DNA from: Caulobacteraceae bacterium UBA5005
GTDB taxonomy: Bacteria; Pseudomonadota; Alphaproteobacteria; Caulobacterales; Caulobacteraceae
Direction: 5' to 3'
Length of the DNA: 36,749 nucleotides
Assembly (NCBI GenBank): GCA_002398405.1
Contig: DGYN01000082.1
Span: forward strand, 1 to 36,749
Shown here: in pieces, positions 23,305-31,091 of the stretch
Position numbering within the stretch: position 1 is the first letter of the stretch
How the letters are laid out: the number at the start of each line of letters is the position of its first letter
Notes under the pieces: model-generated
Told to the model about the DNA's origin: nothing
Databases searched by the model: none
What the model saw: the letters and a program-made list of their open reading frames with translations, nothing else
Translations under genes and position numbers: made by a program

Positions 23305-23436
23305 GGACTGTTTGGCTTGGCGCCGCCAAGTCTAACTGTCCCTGACGCCGAGGTTGCCCAGATCAGCGGCCGCAGTGGTTTCACGAGCGTGTCGGGGACA
23401 GTTAGAAATCGCCTGCAGCGATTTCAAACAGTCCCC
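23304..23436. repeat. Palindromic element, type c, copy 1 (133 bases)
   Basis: Two hairpins, 23304-23342 (GGGACTGTTTGGCTTGG ... CTAACTGTCCC) and 23394-23436 (GGGGACAGTTAGAAATCGCC ... CGATTTCAAACAGTCCCC), flank a 51-base spacer. It fills the space between convergent genes: the left end abuts the hydroxylase TAG, and the right end encodes the last three residues and TGA of the Trm112-like gene. Related copies lie at 26638 and 32332. Confidence 0.85.
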
Positions 23437-23603
23437 AAGTCCCGCGCCTCTTCCGGCAGCATCAACGGAACCCCGTCGCGGATCGGGAAGGCCAGCTTGG
23501 CGGTCTTGCTGACCAGCTCCTGGCGCTTCTTGTCATAGATCAGCGGCCCGTGGGTGACGGGGCAGACAAGGACTTCGAGGAGTCTGGGATCGACTTCGGT
23601 CAT
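23424..23603 (-). CDS. Trm112-family small protein
   Basis: Encodes 59 residues with LLEVLVCPVTHGPLIYD, then ELVSKTAKLAFPIRDGVPLMLPEEAR, the Trm112p/YcaR-like fold. Eukaryotic Trm112 activates methyltransferases; the role of the bacterial version is less clear, and here only one cysteine remains. The preferred start is the ATG at 23603, seven bases after AAGGGGG; an ATG at 23609 is possible. The last codons GGG-ACT-GTT-TGA come from the palindromic element. Third gene of a CnoX / Lon-N / Trm112 unit. Confidence 0.88.
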   Translation of the reverse strand: MTEVDPRLLEVLVCPVTHGPLIYDKKRQELVSKTAKLAFPIRDGVPLMLPEEARDLGTV

Positions 23604-23615
23604 GATCATACCCCC

Positions 23616-24272
23616 TTACTGCAAGGCGGGCGGGTCGTCATCGTCCTGGACGGCGTCAATCTGCATCAGGGTCATCAGCGCCGCGCGGCGGTCAATGACC
23701 GAGGGGGCTTCCAACAGGGCCTGTTTCTCCACCGCCTCGAAGGGAAGCGCCATGGCCAGGGAATTGACCAGGGCTTCCGATGGGGCCTCCTGGGCTGTCG
23801 ACCAATCGATCTCCATGCCCCGGTGGTCGAGATAGGACTTCAGGGCCGAGAGGAACGGCATGCGGTCAAACCCGTCGTCATCGACCGGGGGCGATAGGTC
23901 CGCCGCGAAGTCGGTGAAGTCCGGGGTGACCTGGCGGTAGGGGCTGGCGACCAAAAGCTCGCGGGCGATCCTGAAGCGGGCGATGCCGGTCAGAGTGATC
24001 AGATAGCGGCCGTCTCCGGTCTCGGAGTAGGCGGTGATGCGGCCGGCGCAGCCCACGGCGGCGAGCGCCGGGCGCTCGCGCGATCCGCCGGCCACCGTCT
24101 GGACCATGCCGATCAGGCGCTCTCCGGCGAGCGCGTCGTCGATCATATTGAGATAGCGCGGCTCAAAGATATTGAGGGGCAGGTTGCCGTGCGGCAGCAG
24201 CAGGGCCCCGTCCAGGGGGAAGACCGGGATGACGGCCGGCAGATCGGTGATCTTGGCGTAGCCCTGCGACAT
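23616..24272 (-). CDS. Lon N-terminal (substrate-binding) domain protein
   Basis: Encodes 218 residues consisting of the LON substrate-binding domain alone (PUA-like N-terminal part: VIPVFPLDGALLLPHGNLPLNIFEPRYLNMI), without the AAA+ and protease domains of Lon. Such stand-alone proteins are common in alphaproteobacteria, and their role is not established. It starts six bases after the thioredoxin-TPR gene and is followed after 12 bases by the Trm112-like gene, so the three are probably one transcript. Confidence 0.9.
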   Translation of the reverse strand: MSQGYAKITDLPAVIPVFPLDGALLLPHGNLPLNIFEPRYLNMIDDALAGERLIGMVQTVAGGSRERPALAAVGCAGRITAYSETGDGRYLITLTGIARFRIARELLVASPYRQVTPDFTDFAADLSPPVDDDGFDRMPFLSALKSYLDHRGMEIDWSTAQEAPSEALVNSLAMALPFEAVEKQALLEAPSVIDRRAALMTLMQIDAVQDDDDPPALQ

Positions 24273-24278
24273 GGAACC

Positions 24279-25172
24279 TCACGAATACAAGATCGACGAC
24301 AGGCGCTTCCTTCCGGCCTTGGTGATCTCGGAAGCCTGCCCCGCCGCGTCAAACACGGCAAGCAGAACCGCCCGGGCGGCCCCCTCGTTCCATTCGCGGT
24401 CGGCGGCGATGATCGTCAGCAAGTGGTCGATCGCCTCTTCCAGCCGGCCGTGGCCGGCCAGGGCCTTGGCGAGCGCCAGGCGCGCTGCGTGGTCCTTCGG
24501 CGAATTGGCGACCGCGGATTCGAAGGGAGCGAGGTCGGCGGGCGCGTCCTCGACAAACTTCAGAGCCGTGCGCAGGGCGTCGATATCGGCGTCCTTGGCC
24601 CCCTCGGGGACCATCTTCAACAGTGCGACGGCGTTGTCCGGGTCGCCGCCGGTCAGATAGACGCGGGCCAGGCCGGCAATAGCCTTGAGGTTTTCCGGGT
24701 CGGCCTGGAGGATCTGGGCGAAGGCCTGGGCCGCGCCGCCAAGATCGCCAAGCTTGAGGCTCTCAGTGGCCAGTTCGTGCAATTGATCGATCTGCGAGGG
24801 CTCGGGCGGTCCCGACAGGCGGTCAACGAAGGCTTTGACCTCGCTCTCGGGCTTGGCGCCCAGGAAGGCGTCGACGGGCTTGCCGTCCTTGAAGGCGAAG
24901 ACGGCGGGGATAGACTGGACGCGCAGCTGGCCGGCGTAGGCTGGGTTTTCGTCGATATTGACCTTGACCATCTTCACCGCCCCCTTGGCGGCGTTGACCA
25001 CGCGCTCGAGCGTCGGGCCAAGCTGACGGCAGGGCCCGCACCAGGGCGCCCAGAAATCGACAATGACCGGCTGGGTCTTCGACGCCTCGACGACGTCGGC
25101 CATGAAGGTGGCGTCGGTGGAGTCCTTGACGAGGTCCTTTGGCGGAGCCGAGGCGCCCTCTCCGATGATCAT
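24279..25172 (-). CDS. cnoX: Thioredoxin-TPR protein, CnoX (YbbN)-like
   Basis: Encodes 297 residues: an N-terminal thioredoxin domain with an intact WCGPC active site (44-48) and a C-terminal helical TPR-like region (about 130-297). This is the CnoX/YbbN layout; E. coli CnoX has lost the redox motif, whereas alphaproteobacterial members such as that of Caulobacter keep WCGPC. CnoX-type chaperedoxins protect unfolding proteins from oxidation and hand them to GroEL or DnaK. The start is the ATG at 25172 with AGGGA upstream. A 107-base palindromic element lies between its promoter region and the ProX gene. Confidence 0.9.
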   Translation of the reverse strand: MIIGEGASAPPKDLVKDSTDATFMADVVEASKTQPVIVDFWAPWCGPCRQLGPTLERVVNAAKGAVKMVKVNIDENPAYAGQLRVQSIPAVFAFKDGKPVDAFLGAKPESEVKAFVDRLSGPPEPSQIDQLHELATESLKLGDLGGAAQAFAQILQADPENLKAIAGLARVYLTGGDPDNAVALLKMVPEGAKDADIDALRTALKFVEDAPADLAPFESAVANSPKDHAARLALAKALAGHGRLEEAIDHLLTIIAADREWNEGAARAVLLAVFDAAGQASEITKAGRKRLSSILYS

Positions 25173-25242
25173 GGGTGTCGTCCCTTTCGCCGCAAATAAC
25201 GGTTGGGCCTGAAAATGGTCGCAGCCGCGCTGCTGCGCAACC

Positions 25243-25349
25243 GGGGACATGTACCTTTGGTACGTGTCCCCTCATGGTCTTGGCCGAGCCGCAGGTCCGA
25301 GTCACGGCCCGCGGGGGTAGGGGGACACGCACCGCAGGTACATGTCCCC
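25243..25349. repeat. 107-base palindromic element, type b, copy 2
   Basis: Hairpins 25243-25271 (GGGGACATGTACC ... GGTACGTGTCCCC) and 25321-25349 (GGGGACACGCACC ... GGTACATGTCCCC) flank a spacer with GGTCTTGGCCGAG and CACGGCCCGC. Length and orientation equal the copy after dnaQ. Its right end shares the G of the ProX-gene TAG stop. Confidence 0.85.
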
Positions 25350-25831
25350 TAGATGATCAGGGGCTCGATCTTCAGGGCGGCGAGGAATTTGCGAAAATCC
25401 GCCTGGGAGATAGCCGTGGTCGCTGTGTTGGCGAGGGGATGGAAGTTTACCGGATCGCTGTCCATCAGCGCCCGGTCGGCGACAAAGCGCACTCTCCGTT
25501 CCGTATCGTTGATCAGAGCAAAGGCGGTGACCGAGCCTGGCGTGACGCCGAGCGCATCGTAGAGCCGCTCGGGCGATCCGAAGGACAGGCGCGCCGAACC
25601 GATGACTCCCGGCAAGGTCTTGAGGTCGATCTTGGTCTCGCCCAGGGCCGAGATCAGCCACAGCTGACCCTTGGCGTCTTTCAGGAACAGATTCTTGGTG
25701 TGGCCGCCGGGAAGGGCCGCCTTGATCTCGAGCCCCTCCTCGACGCGGAAGACGGCCGGATGCCGAAGGGTCTTGTGTTCGATCCCGTGCTTGTCGAGAA
25801 AGTCGAAGAGTTCGCGTTCGCTCGCCGGCAT
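25349..25831 (-). CDS. ProX-type aminoacyl-tRNA editing protein (YbaK/ProRS-associated)
   Basis: Encodes 160 residues of the YbaK/INS superfamily. GGHTKNLFLKD holds the conserved lysine (Lys46), and SVTAFALINDTERRVRFVAD is typical of ProXp-ala/PrdX proteins. ProXp-ala of Caulobacter crescentus removes alanine mischarged on tRNA-Pro in trans, and this is the likely role. A Cys-tRNA-Pro deacylase (YbaK proper) is less likely from the spacing of motifs. It ends at the palindromic element. Confidence 0.87.
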   Translation of the reverse strand: MPASERELFDFLDKHGIEHKTLRHPAVFRVEEGLEIKAALPGGHTKNLFLKDAKGQLWLISALGETKIDLKTLPGVIGSARLSFGSPERLYDALGVTPGSVTAFALINDTERRVRFVADRALMDSDPVNFHPLANTATTAISQADFRKFLAALKIEPLII

Positions 25832-25882
25832 GGGCCCATGGCTTAGGCGGGTGCGGCGGCGGGCTCAAGACCGGAGGGCGCC

Positions 25883-26638
25883 TTGGCAGACCAGATCCTG
25901 AAGCTCGAATGCTTCTCCACCGTCGACCGGCCGCCGGACCTGGTGCCCGGCCGGCCCGAGCGCGCCTGGATGGACGCCTTCGTCGGACGCCACCCCTATC
26001 GCTGCCTGCCGCTCTCCATGGCCAACAGTTCCGGCTGGGAGCTGATCAATCCGGTCGGCTTCTCCGCCCACTGGACCGGAGGCAAGATGGCCGAGGACAT
26101 CACCTTCAAGCCCGACCATCCGTTTCCGGACTTCCACCACCTGGTGCGCTCGCACTTCACCGAAGGGGTGGTGACCTTCCATCCGGGCTATCTGTTTCGC
26201 ACGCCCCCCGGCTGGTCGATGTGGGCCATGGGGCCGCCGAACCTGATGAAGGACGGCATCCAGCCCCTGGCCGGCCTGGTGGAGACCGACTGGCTGCCGT
26301 TTCCCTTCACCATGAACTGGAAGTTCACCAGGCCCGGGTCCGTGCGGTTCGAAAAGGGCGAGCCCTTCTGTTTCATCACGCTCGCGCAAGACAAGCCGCT
26401 GGCCGACTTCGACGTCGTCCGAAAGCCCCTGGCGGCGGATGTCGAGCTCACCGCCCAGTACAATGCCTGGCACCGTCAGCGGACGGACTTCAACCGCAAG
26501 ATCCACTTCAAGGACCCGTCGGCCCTGAAAGAAGCCTGGCAACGGTATTATTTCCGCGGCGAGCTGCCGGAGGACACCGGCCCCGCGCCGGCCGGCCACG
26601 TCAACAAACGGCGGCTAAAACCGCTGAGGTCGATCTAG
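25883..26638 (+). CDS. DUF6065-like protein
   Basis: Encodes 251 residues, no signal peptide. Distinctive segments are CLPLSMANSSGWELINPVGF, VVTFHPGYLFRTPPGW, GPPNLMKDGIQPL and ETDWLPFPFTMNWKFTRPG. This pattern matches the uncharacterised DUF6065 family as I remember it. The start is a TTG at 25883 with GGAGGG five bases upstream. Divergent from the ProX gene. The TAG stop shares its G with a palindromic element. Function unknown. Confidence 0.72.
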   Translation: MADQILKLECFSTVDRPPDLVPGRPERAWMDAFVGRHPYRCLPLSMANSSGWELINPVGFSAHWTGGKMAEDITFKPDHPFPDFHHLVRSHFTEGVVTFHPGYLFRTPPGWSMWAMGPPNLMKDGIQPLAGLVETDWLPFPFTMNWKFTRPGSVRFEKGEPFCFITLAQDKPLADFDVVRKPLAADVELTAQYNAWHRQRTDFNRKIHFKDPSALKEAWQRYYFRGELPEDTGPAPAGHVNKRRLKPLRSI

Positions 26639-26679
26639 GGGACGGTTAGAAATTGCCTGCGCAATTTCAAACAGTCCCC
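26638..26679. repeat. Palindromic element, type c, single hairpin
   Basis: GGGGACGGTTAGAAATTGCC (26638-26657) pairs with GCGCAATTTCAAACAGTCCCC (26659-26679), a 42-base imperfect palindrome matching the second hairpin of the 23304 element. It follows the DUF6065-like gene's stop directly and precedes the tRNA promoter region. Confidence 0.82.
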
Positions 26680-26680
26680 G

Positions 26681-26709
26681 TTGCCAAGCCAAAACCGACC
26701 TGCCATAAG
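26681..26709 (+). promoter_or_regulatory. Possible tRNA-Gly promoter
   Basis: TTGCCA (26681-26686) and CATAAG (26704-26709) are 17 bases apart, and the tRNA starts 23 bases beyond. Spacing fits a housekeeping sigma promoter; the -10 match is only partial. Confidence 0.35.
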
Positions 26710-26732
26710 CCGCCTTCCGATTTTTTGGGCAT

Positions 26733-26807
26733 GCGGGCGTAGCTCAGTGGTAGAGCACAACCTTGCCAAGGTTGGGGTCGAGAGTTCGAATCTCTTCGCC
26801 CGCTCCA
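26733..26807 (+). tRNA. tRNA-Gly(GCC)
   Basis: A 75-base tRNA with encoded CCA. The acceptor stem GCGGGCG (26733-26739) pairs with CGCCCGC (26797-26803), followed by discriminator T and CCA. The D-arm AGCTCAGTGGTAGAGC, anticodon arm ACCTTGCCAAGGT with anticodon GCC, and T-arm with GTTCGAATC are all present. A mutated copy of its 3' half lies 99 bases downstream. Confidence 0.96.
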
Positions 26808-26860
26808 AAAAATTCAGGACGCAGCAGACATCGGCGCACGGCGCACCGCTCATTGGCAAA

Positions 26861-26908
26861 CTTGCCAAGGTTGGGGTCGAGAGGCGCGAATCTCTTCGCC
26901 CGCTCCAA
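26861..26908 (+). repeat. Partial copy of the tRNA-Gly 3' half
   Basis: From CTTGCCAAGG to CGCTCCAA this repeats tRNA bases 26762-26808 almost exactly. The T-loop TTCGAATC has become GCGCGAATC with one extra base, and the 5' half (acceptor strand and D-arm) is missing, so no functional tRNA can form. tRNA 3' halves are common phage and island attachment sites, so this may be an att-site remnant; failed local duplication is the alternative. Confidence 0.8.
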
Positions 26909-26940
26909 TTTTTCCGCAGAATGAATCGACGACGGGGCGC

Positions 26941-27177
26941 CTAGCGCCGCCGGGCGTCGGCCCGTGGCGCGAAGCTCACCTCGCCGCTGATCGTCACCTG
27001 GGCGGCGCGGCCGCTGTCGTGGCAGGCGCGGGCGCGGCGGTGGGCGGCGGCCAGCGCCTCCTGTTTGTCGCGGCTGTGGTCGTACATCTCGCCCTCGAAG
27101 GCGACGGCCCAGCCGGTATCGTCAGGGGTGACGGTGAAGATCGCCCGGCCATCCGCGGTGGAAGCTTGGACTGCCAT
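26941..27177 (-). CDS. Small DUF2188-like protein
   Basis: Encodes 78 residues: two beta-strand-like segments (RAIFTVTPDDTGWAVAFEG), a helix with KQEALAAAHRRARA, then VTISGEVSFAP, the pattern of DUF2188-type small proteins. AGGAGA lies six bases before the ATG at 27177. The function is unknown. It sits between the partial tRNA copy and the divergent PQQ dehydrogenase gene. Confidence 0.7.
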   Translation of the reverse strand: MAVQASTADGRAIFTVTPDDTGWAVAFEGEMYDHSRDKQEALAAAHRRARACHDSGRAAQVTISGEVSFAPRADARRR

Positions 27178-27368
27178 GGGAAATCTCCTGAAAGCCTGGG
27201 CGCGGGGAGGAGGCGAGGCGCCCTATACAGAAACCCTACCCTATCGGGGCGGACTCCGGGGCTTTATTCGTCCGAGCGCGATCCTCAGGTTTGCCAAGCG
27301 AGCCTTCCCGGCTAAAAGCTTTTCCCAAGGCAGCGCCTCAAACAAGCTGCATCGGGGAGGAAGTTCAC

Positions 27369-29741
27369 GTGAAACGCATCATCGGCGCGGGCTTGGGGTT
27401 CGCCGCGGTATTGGGCATGGCGCTGGCCGGCGCGGCCCCCGGGCTCACCCAGACCAAGACGACCGCCACCGCCAGGCCCGGCTGGGTCACTTCGACCATG
27501 AAGACCTACGACCCGGGCAAGTGGACCTATTGGGGCGGGGACGCGGGCCAGACCCGCTATGTGCCGATCGACCAGATCAACGCCCAGACCGTCAACCGCC
27601 TGAAGATCGCCTGGCGCTGGAGCGCCGACAACACCGGCGCCGGCGGCAACGGCAACTTCAAGTCGACGCCCTTCCTGGTGGACGGCGTTCTCTACACCCC
27701 CTGGGTCAACCATGGCATGGCGGCGATCGACGCCGGCACCGGCAAGACCATCTGGACCTTTGAGCCACAGCCGGTGGAGCTGGGCGGACGCGGCGCCTCG
27801 CTGGCGCCGCGCTCCCTCGCCTACTGGAGCGACGGCAAGGGCGCCAAGCGCCTCTTCCATAACAGCCTGGACGGGCGGCTGATCTGCGTCGACGCCACCA
27901 TCGGCAAGGCCTGCCCGAACTTCGGGACCAACGGCTGGATCAACCTGCGCCAGGGGATCATCGAAGGCACGCCCGTGACGGACGTGGGCTCGGTCTCCCC
28001 GGCCATCGTGGTCGGCGACGTGGTCGTCACCCAGATGATCCCCGGCGGCACGCGCAACAAGGAAAGCGCCCCCGGCAAGTTCCGCGGCCACGACGTGCGC
28101 ACCGGCAAGCTGGTCTGGACCTTCAATCCGGTGCCCCAGCCCGGTGAGTTCGGCAACGACACCTGGAAAAACGACAGCTGGAAATTCACCGGCAACACCG
28201 GCTCCTGGACCATGATGAGCGCGGACCCGGAACTTGGGTACGTCTATCTGGCGACCGACACGCCCTCCAACGACTTCTCCGGCGTCGAGCGCCCGGGGGA
28301 CAACCTTTTCGCTGAAAGCATCGTCTGCCTGAACGCCAAGACCGGCAAACGGGTATGGCACTTCCAGACCGTGCACCACGGCATCTGGGACTATGACAAT
28401 CCGGCGGCTCCGATCCTCCACGACATCGTCGTCAACGGAAAAAGGATCAAGGCGGTCACCCAGCTGACCAAGCAGGGCTTCCTGTTCGTTTTCGACCGCA
28501 CCAACGGCAAACCCGTATGGCCGATCGAGGAGCGCCCGGTGCCGCCGTCCAAGGTTCCGGGCGAGCAGCTTTCTCCGACGCAACCCTTCCCCACCAAGCC
28601 CCTGCCGATCACCAACCAGGGCTATAAGGAAGAGTGGCTGGTCGATTTCACTCCGGAGCTTCGCGCCGAGGCGGTGGAGATCATGAAGCAGTACGCCAAG
28701 GGGCCGATCTACACCCCCCTGGTGGAGACCACCCCGACCCTGCGCGGCACCCTGGTCAATCCGGGCTTTGGCGGCGGCGCCAACTGGAACGGGGCGGCCT
28801 TCGATCCGACCACCGGGATGATGTACGTCCCGGTGCGCATGCGCTGGAGCGCCGTGGGCGTCACCAAGGGCAATCCCGCCAACACCAACTACGCCTACAC
28901 CCAATCCAACAACCACACCGTGGCCGGGCCCAAGGGCCTGCCGATCATGAAGCCGCCCTACGCCGAACTGGTGGCGATCGACATGAACCGGGGCGAGCAG
29001 GTGTGGAGGCGGCCGGTGGGATCGGCGCCGGACAGCGTCAGGAACAATCCGGCGCTTAAGGGCCTGAATCTCGACTTCGACAACATGGGCCAGTTCGACA
29101 TCCGGCCGGGCCCCCTGCTCATCAAGGACCTGATCTTCATGGGCGAGAGCGGCACCATCTCGGCGAGCCGTGGCGGCGAGGCGCTCAAGGCCTATGACAA
29201 GAAGACCGGCCGGATCGTCTGGCAAATGCCCCTGCCGACGCTTTCGACCGGCGCGCCCATGACCTATCTGCACAAGGGCCGCCAATACATCGTCATCGCC
29301 GTCTCGGCGCCCGGCAAGCCCGCCGAGTACGTCGCCCTGACCCTCGACGGCCAGAGCGAAAACGGCGCCCCGCCCGCCGGCGGCGTGCTGCCGGGCGTCG
29401 CCCCGGTCTCCACCGCGGCTGCGGCGGCGGCGATCACCGCCACGCCGGCCGAACTGGCGCTGGGCAAGACCGCCTATGACAAGGCCTGCGCGGTCTGCCA
29501 CTCGGCCGACGGCTCGGGAGGCATCGGGCCGAAGGTCTCGGGCCGCACCGACTATGCCAACATCGCCCGGGTCATCGCCCAGGGCCAGGGCGAGATGCCG
29601 GCCATGGCCAACAGCCTGACCAACGCCGAGATGGACGCCATCGCCAAATACGTCATCAAGACCTGGCCGCCTGCGGCCGGCGGCCGGGGCGGTCCCGGCG
29701 GCGGCCGGGGCGGCGCTGGACGCGGCGGTGGCGACGATTAG
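27369..29741 (+). CDS. Secreted PQQ-dependent dehydrogenase with C-terminal cytochrome c domain
   Basis: Encodes 790 residues. A signal peptide (about 1-27) is followed by an eight-bladed quinoprotein propeller beginning WTYWGGDAGQTRYVPIDQIN, typical of PQQ dehydrogenases, and a cytochrome c domain with haem site CAVCH (707-711) and likely axial Met in GEMPAM (743 or 746). No vicinal Cys-Cys pair, found in many methanol/ethanol dehydrogenases, is visible, so it is closer to other PQQ subgroups; the substrate (alcohol, sugar or polyol) is unknown. The last 25 residues are almost all Gly and Arg. The start is the GTG at 27369, with GGGAGG about nine bases upstream. No PQQ synthesis genes are in the window. 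Confidence 0.88.
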   Translation: MKRIIGAGLGFAAVLGMALAGAAPGLTQTKTTATARPGWVTSTMKTYDPGKWTYWGGDAGQTRYVPIDQINAQTVNRLKIAWRWSADNTGAGGNGNFKSTPFLVDGVLYTPWVNHGMAAIDAGTGKTIWTFEPQPVELGGRGASLAPRSLAYWSDGKGAKRLFHNSLDGRLICVDATIGKACPNFGTNGWINLRQGIIEGTPVTDVGSVSPAIVVGDVVVTQMIPGGTRNKESAPGKFRGHDVRTGKLVWTFNPVPQPGEFGNDTWKNDSWKFTGNTGSWTMMSADPELGYVYLATDTPSNDFSGVERPGDNLFAESIVCLNAKTGKRVWHFQTVHHGIWDYDNPAAPILHDIVVNGKRIKAVTQLTKQGFLFVFDRTNGKPVWPIEERPVPPSKVPGEQLSPTQPFPTKPLPITNQGYKEEWLVDFTPELRAEAVEIMKQYAKGPIYTPLVETTPTLRGTLVNPGFGGGANWNGAAFDPTTGMMYVPVRMRWSAVGVTKGNPANTNYAYTQSNNHTVAGPKGLPIMKPPYAELVAIDMNRGEQVWRRPVGSAPDSVRNNPALKGLNLDFDNMGQFDIRPGPLLIKDLIFMGESGTISASRGGEALKAYDKKTGRIVWQMPLPTLSTGAPMTYLHKGRQYIVIAVSAPGKPAEYVALTLDGQSENGAPPAGGVLPGVAPVSTAAAAAAITATPAELALGKTAYDKACAVCHSADGSGGIGPKVSGRTDYANIARVIAQGQGEMPAMANSLTNAEMDAIAKYVIKTWPPAAGGRGGPGGGRGGAGRGGGDD

Positions 29742-29749
29742 AAATGAGT

Positions 29750-29895
29750 TTTCCCTCCCCTTTATGGGGAGGGTGGATCGGCGCAGCCGAGACGGGTGGG
29801 GAAGTGGCGGACAGTCACAGGCTTTTGTGATTGTCGTGCGACTCCCCCACCCTGGCCGCTGCGCGGCCTGTCCCTCCCCATAAAGGGGAGGGAAA
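29750..29895. repeat. Long inverted repeat, type a, copy 2 (146 bases)
   Basis: The ends are perfect 24-base inverted repeats (29750-29773 and 29872-29895) of the form CCCTCCCCTTTATGGGGAGGG. It shares GACGGGTGGGGAAGTGGCGG with the copy at 21897-22043, so the two descend from one element. It fills the gap between the PQQ dehydrogenase and mobA, and its right arm (AAGGGGAGGGAAAG) lies where a ribosome site for mobA would be. Confidence 0.85.
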
Positions 29896-29903
29896 GAGTA
29901 GAT

Positions 29904-30416
29904 ATGACTTTGAACGCCATCATCCTGGCCGGCGGGGCCTCTTCGCGGATGGGCGAGGACAAGGCGCTGCTCGTCTGGGACGGGGTGCGGGCGGTGGACC
30001 GGGTCGTGGCGCTGGCCAAGGCGGCGGGGGCTGATGCGGTGATCGTCTCGGGCGGCGACTATGGTCATCCGTTTGTGCCGGACCCGGAGGCGGACGCCGG
30101 GCCGGTGGCGGGGATCCTCGCGGCCATGACGGGAGAGCGGCTTTTGATTTTGGCGGTCGATGCGCCGACGATCGCAGTCCCGGACCTTACGCTCCTGCTC
30201 GCGGCAGACGGACCCGGCGCGGCCTATGAAGGGCTGCCGCTGCCCATGGTCATCGAGCGGTCCGCTATCCCGCCAGAGGCGCAAGGCTCATGGCCGCTTC
30301 GGCGGTTGGTTGAGCGGGCGGGGCTAGCGGCCCTGCCGGTTCCCGGCGGCGCCATGGCCAGGCTCAGGGGGGCCAATACCCCGGAGGAGCTGGAAAGGCT
30401 CACGCCCAAGTTTTAG
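29904..30416 (+). CDS. mobA: Molybdenum cofactor guanylyltransferase
   Basis: Encodes 170 residues, slightly short for the family. MobA transfers GMP from GTP to molybdopterin, making the MGD cofactor of nitrate reductases and related enzymes. The nucleotide-binding LAGGASSRMGEDKA (8-21) and a DAPTIAVPDL segment with a metal-ligand aspartate are present. The ATG at 29904 follows AAGAG in the repeat arm. Position ahead of nasT-nasS ties it to nitrate assimilation. Confidence 0.9.
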   Translation: MTLNAIILAGGASSRMGEDKALLVWDGVRAVDRVVALAKAAGADAVIVSGGDYGHPFVPDPEADAGPVAGILAAMTGERLLILAVDAPTIAVPDLTLLLAADGPGAAYEGLPLPMVIERSAIPPEAQGSWPLRRLVERAGLAALPVPGGAMARLRGANTPEELERLTPKF

Positions 30417-30512
30417 GCGCCCGGCGCCCTATCGGCGTTTTTCGCAATTTTTGCGGCGACCTGAGCGCCCGGCGCGGCCATAGCTCGCCCGGGGATAAAT
30501 GACCTTAGGTCC

Positions 30513-31091
30513 ATGCGCGTACTCATTATAGATCCAGACGAAGCCCGGGCCGCCCTGGTGGCCCAGGGGCTTTCGGGCATAGAGCCCTTGGAGGTTCGGC
30601 GCAGCGCCGCCTTCAACCAGGCCGAATCGGCGGCCTTTGGGCCCGACGTGGTGGTTATCGCCTGCGACAGTCCCGACCGTGACACCCTGGAATCCTTGCG
30701 CGAGTCGAACGTCGACAATCCCAGGCCCGTGGTGATGTTCGTCGATAAGTCGGCGCCCGGCCTGGCGGAGGCCGCGGTGTCGGCCGGCGTCGCGGCCTAT
30801 GTGGTCGACGGCCTGCAAGCCGGGCGGGTCCGCCCGGTGCTGGAGGTGGCCATGAGCCGTTTTGAGCTGATGCAGAAGCTGCGCACCGATCTTTCCAAGG
30901 CTCAGGCAGACCTGGCGGCGCGCAAGGACATCGAGCGGGCCAAGGGTCTTTTGATGAAGGAGCGCGGCATTGACGAGGACGCGGCGTTCCGGGTGCTGCG
31001 CAAACTCGCCATGGATACCGGCCGGCCGCTGGGGGCGGTGGCGGCGGATCTGCTGGCCTTCGCCGGAGTTTTGAAGGGGGGCGGCGCATGA
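30513..31091 (+). CDS. nasT: NasT-type ANTAR response regulator (transcription antiterminator)
   Basis: Encodes 192 residues: an N-terminal receiver-like domain (1-120; MRVLIIDPDEARA, aspartate in VVVIACDSPDRD, lysine in FVDKSAP) and a C-terminal ANTAR RNA-binding domain (about 130-187; RKDIERAKGLLMKERGIDEDAAFRVLRKLAMDTGRPL). NasT binds two-hairpin leader RNAs to prevent termination of nitrate genes. It overlaps nasS by four bases (ATGA), the classic NasS-NasT pairing. A matching RNA target lies at 32647-32696. Confidence 0.93.
   Translation: MRVLIIDPDEARAALVAQGLSGIEPLEVRRSAAFNQAESAAFGPDVVVIACDSPDRDTLESLRESNVDNPRPVVMFVDKSAPGLAEAAVSAGVAAYVVDGLQAGRVRPVLEVAMSRFELMQKLRTDLSKAQADLAARKDIERAKGLLMKERGIDEDAAFRVLRKLAMDTGRPLGAVAADLLAFAGVLKGGGA

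Noticed and set aside
26861..26908. A second functional tRNA-Gly gene
   Set aside because: The 5' acceptor strand and D-arm are missing and the T-loop is mutated, so only a 3'-half copy is present.
27312..30284. A 990-codon open frame on the minus strand
   Set aside because: It lies opposite the clear PQQ dehydrogenase gene, and its translation is a low-complexity Gly/Arg/Asp/His-rich shadow typical of GC-rich DNA.
30438..30460. A terminator after mobA (CGCAA TTT TTGCG hairpin)
   Set aside because: The stem is only five base pairs and no T-run follows, so it is too weak to list.
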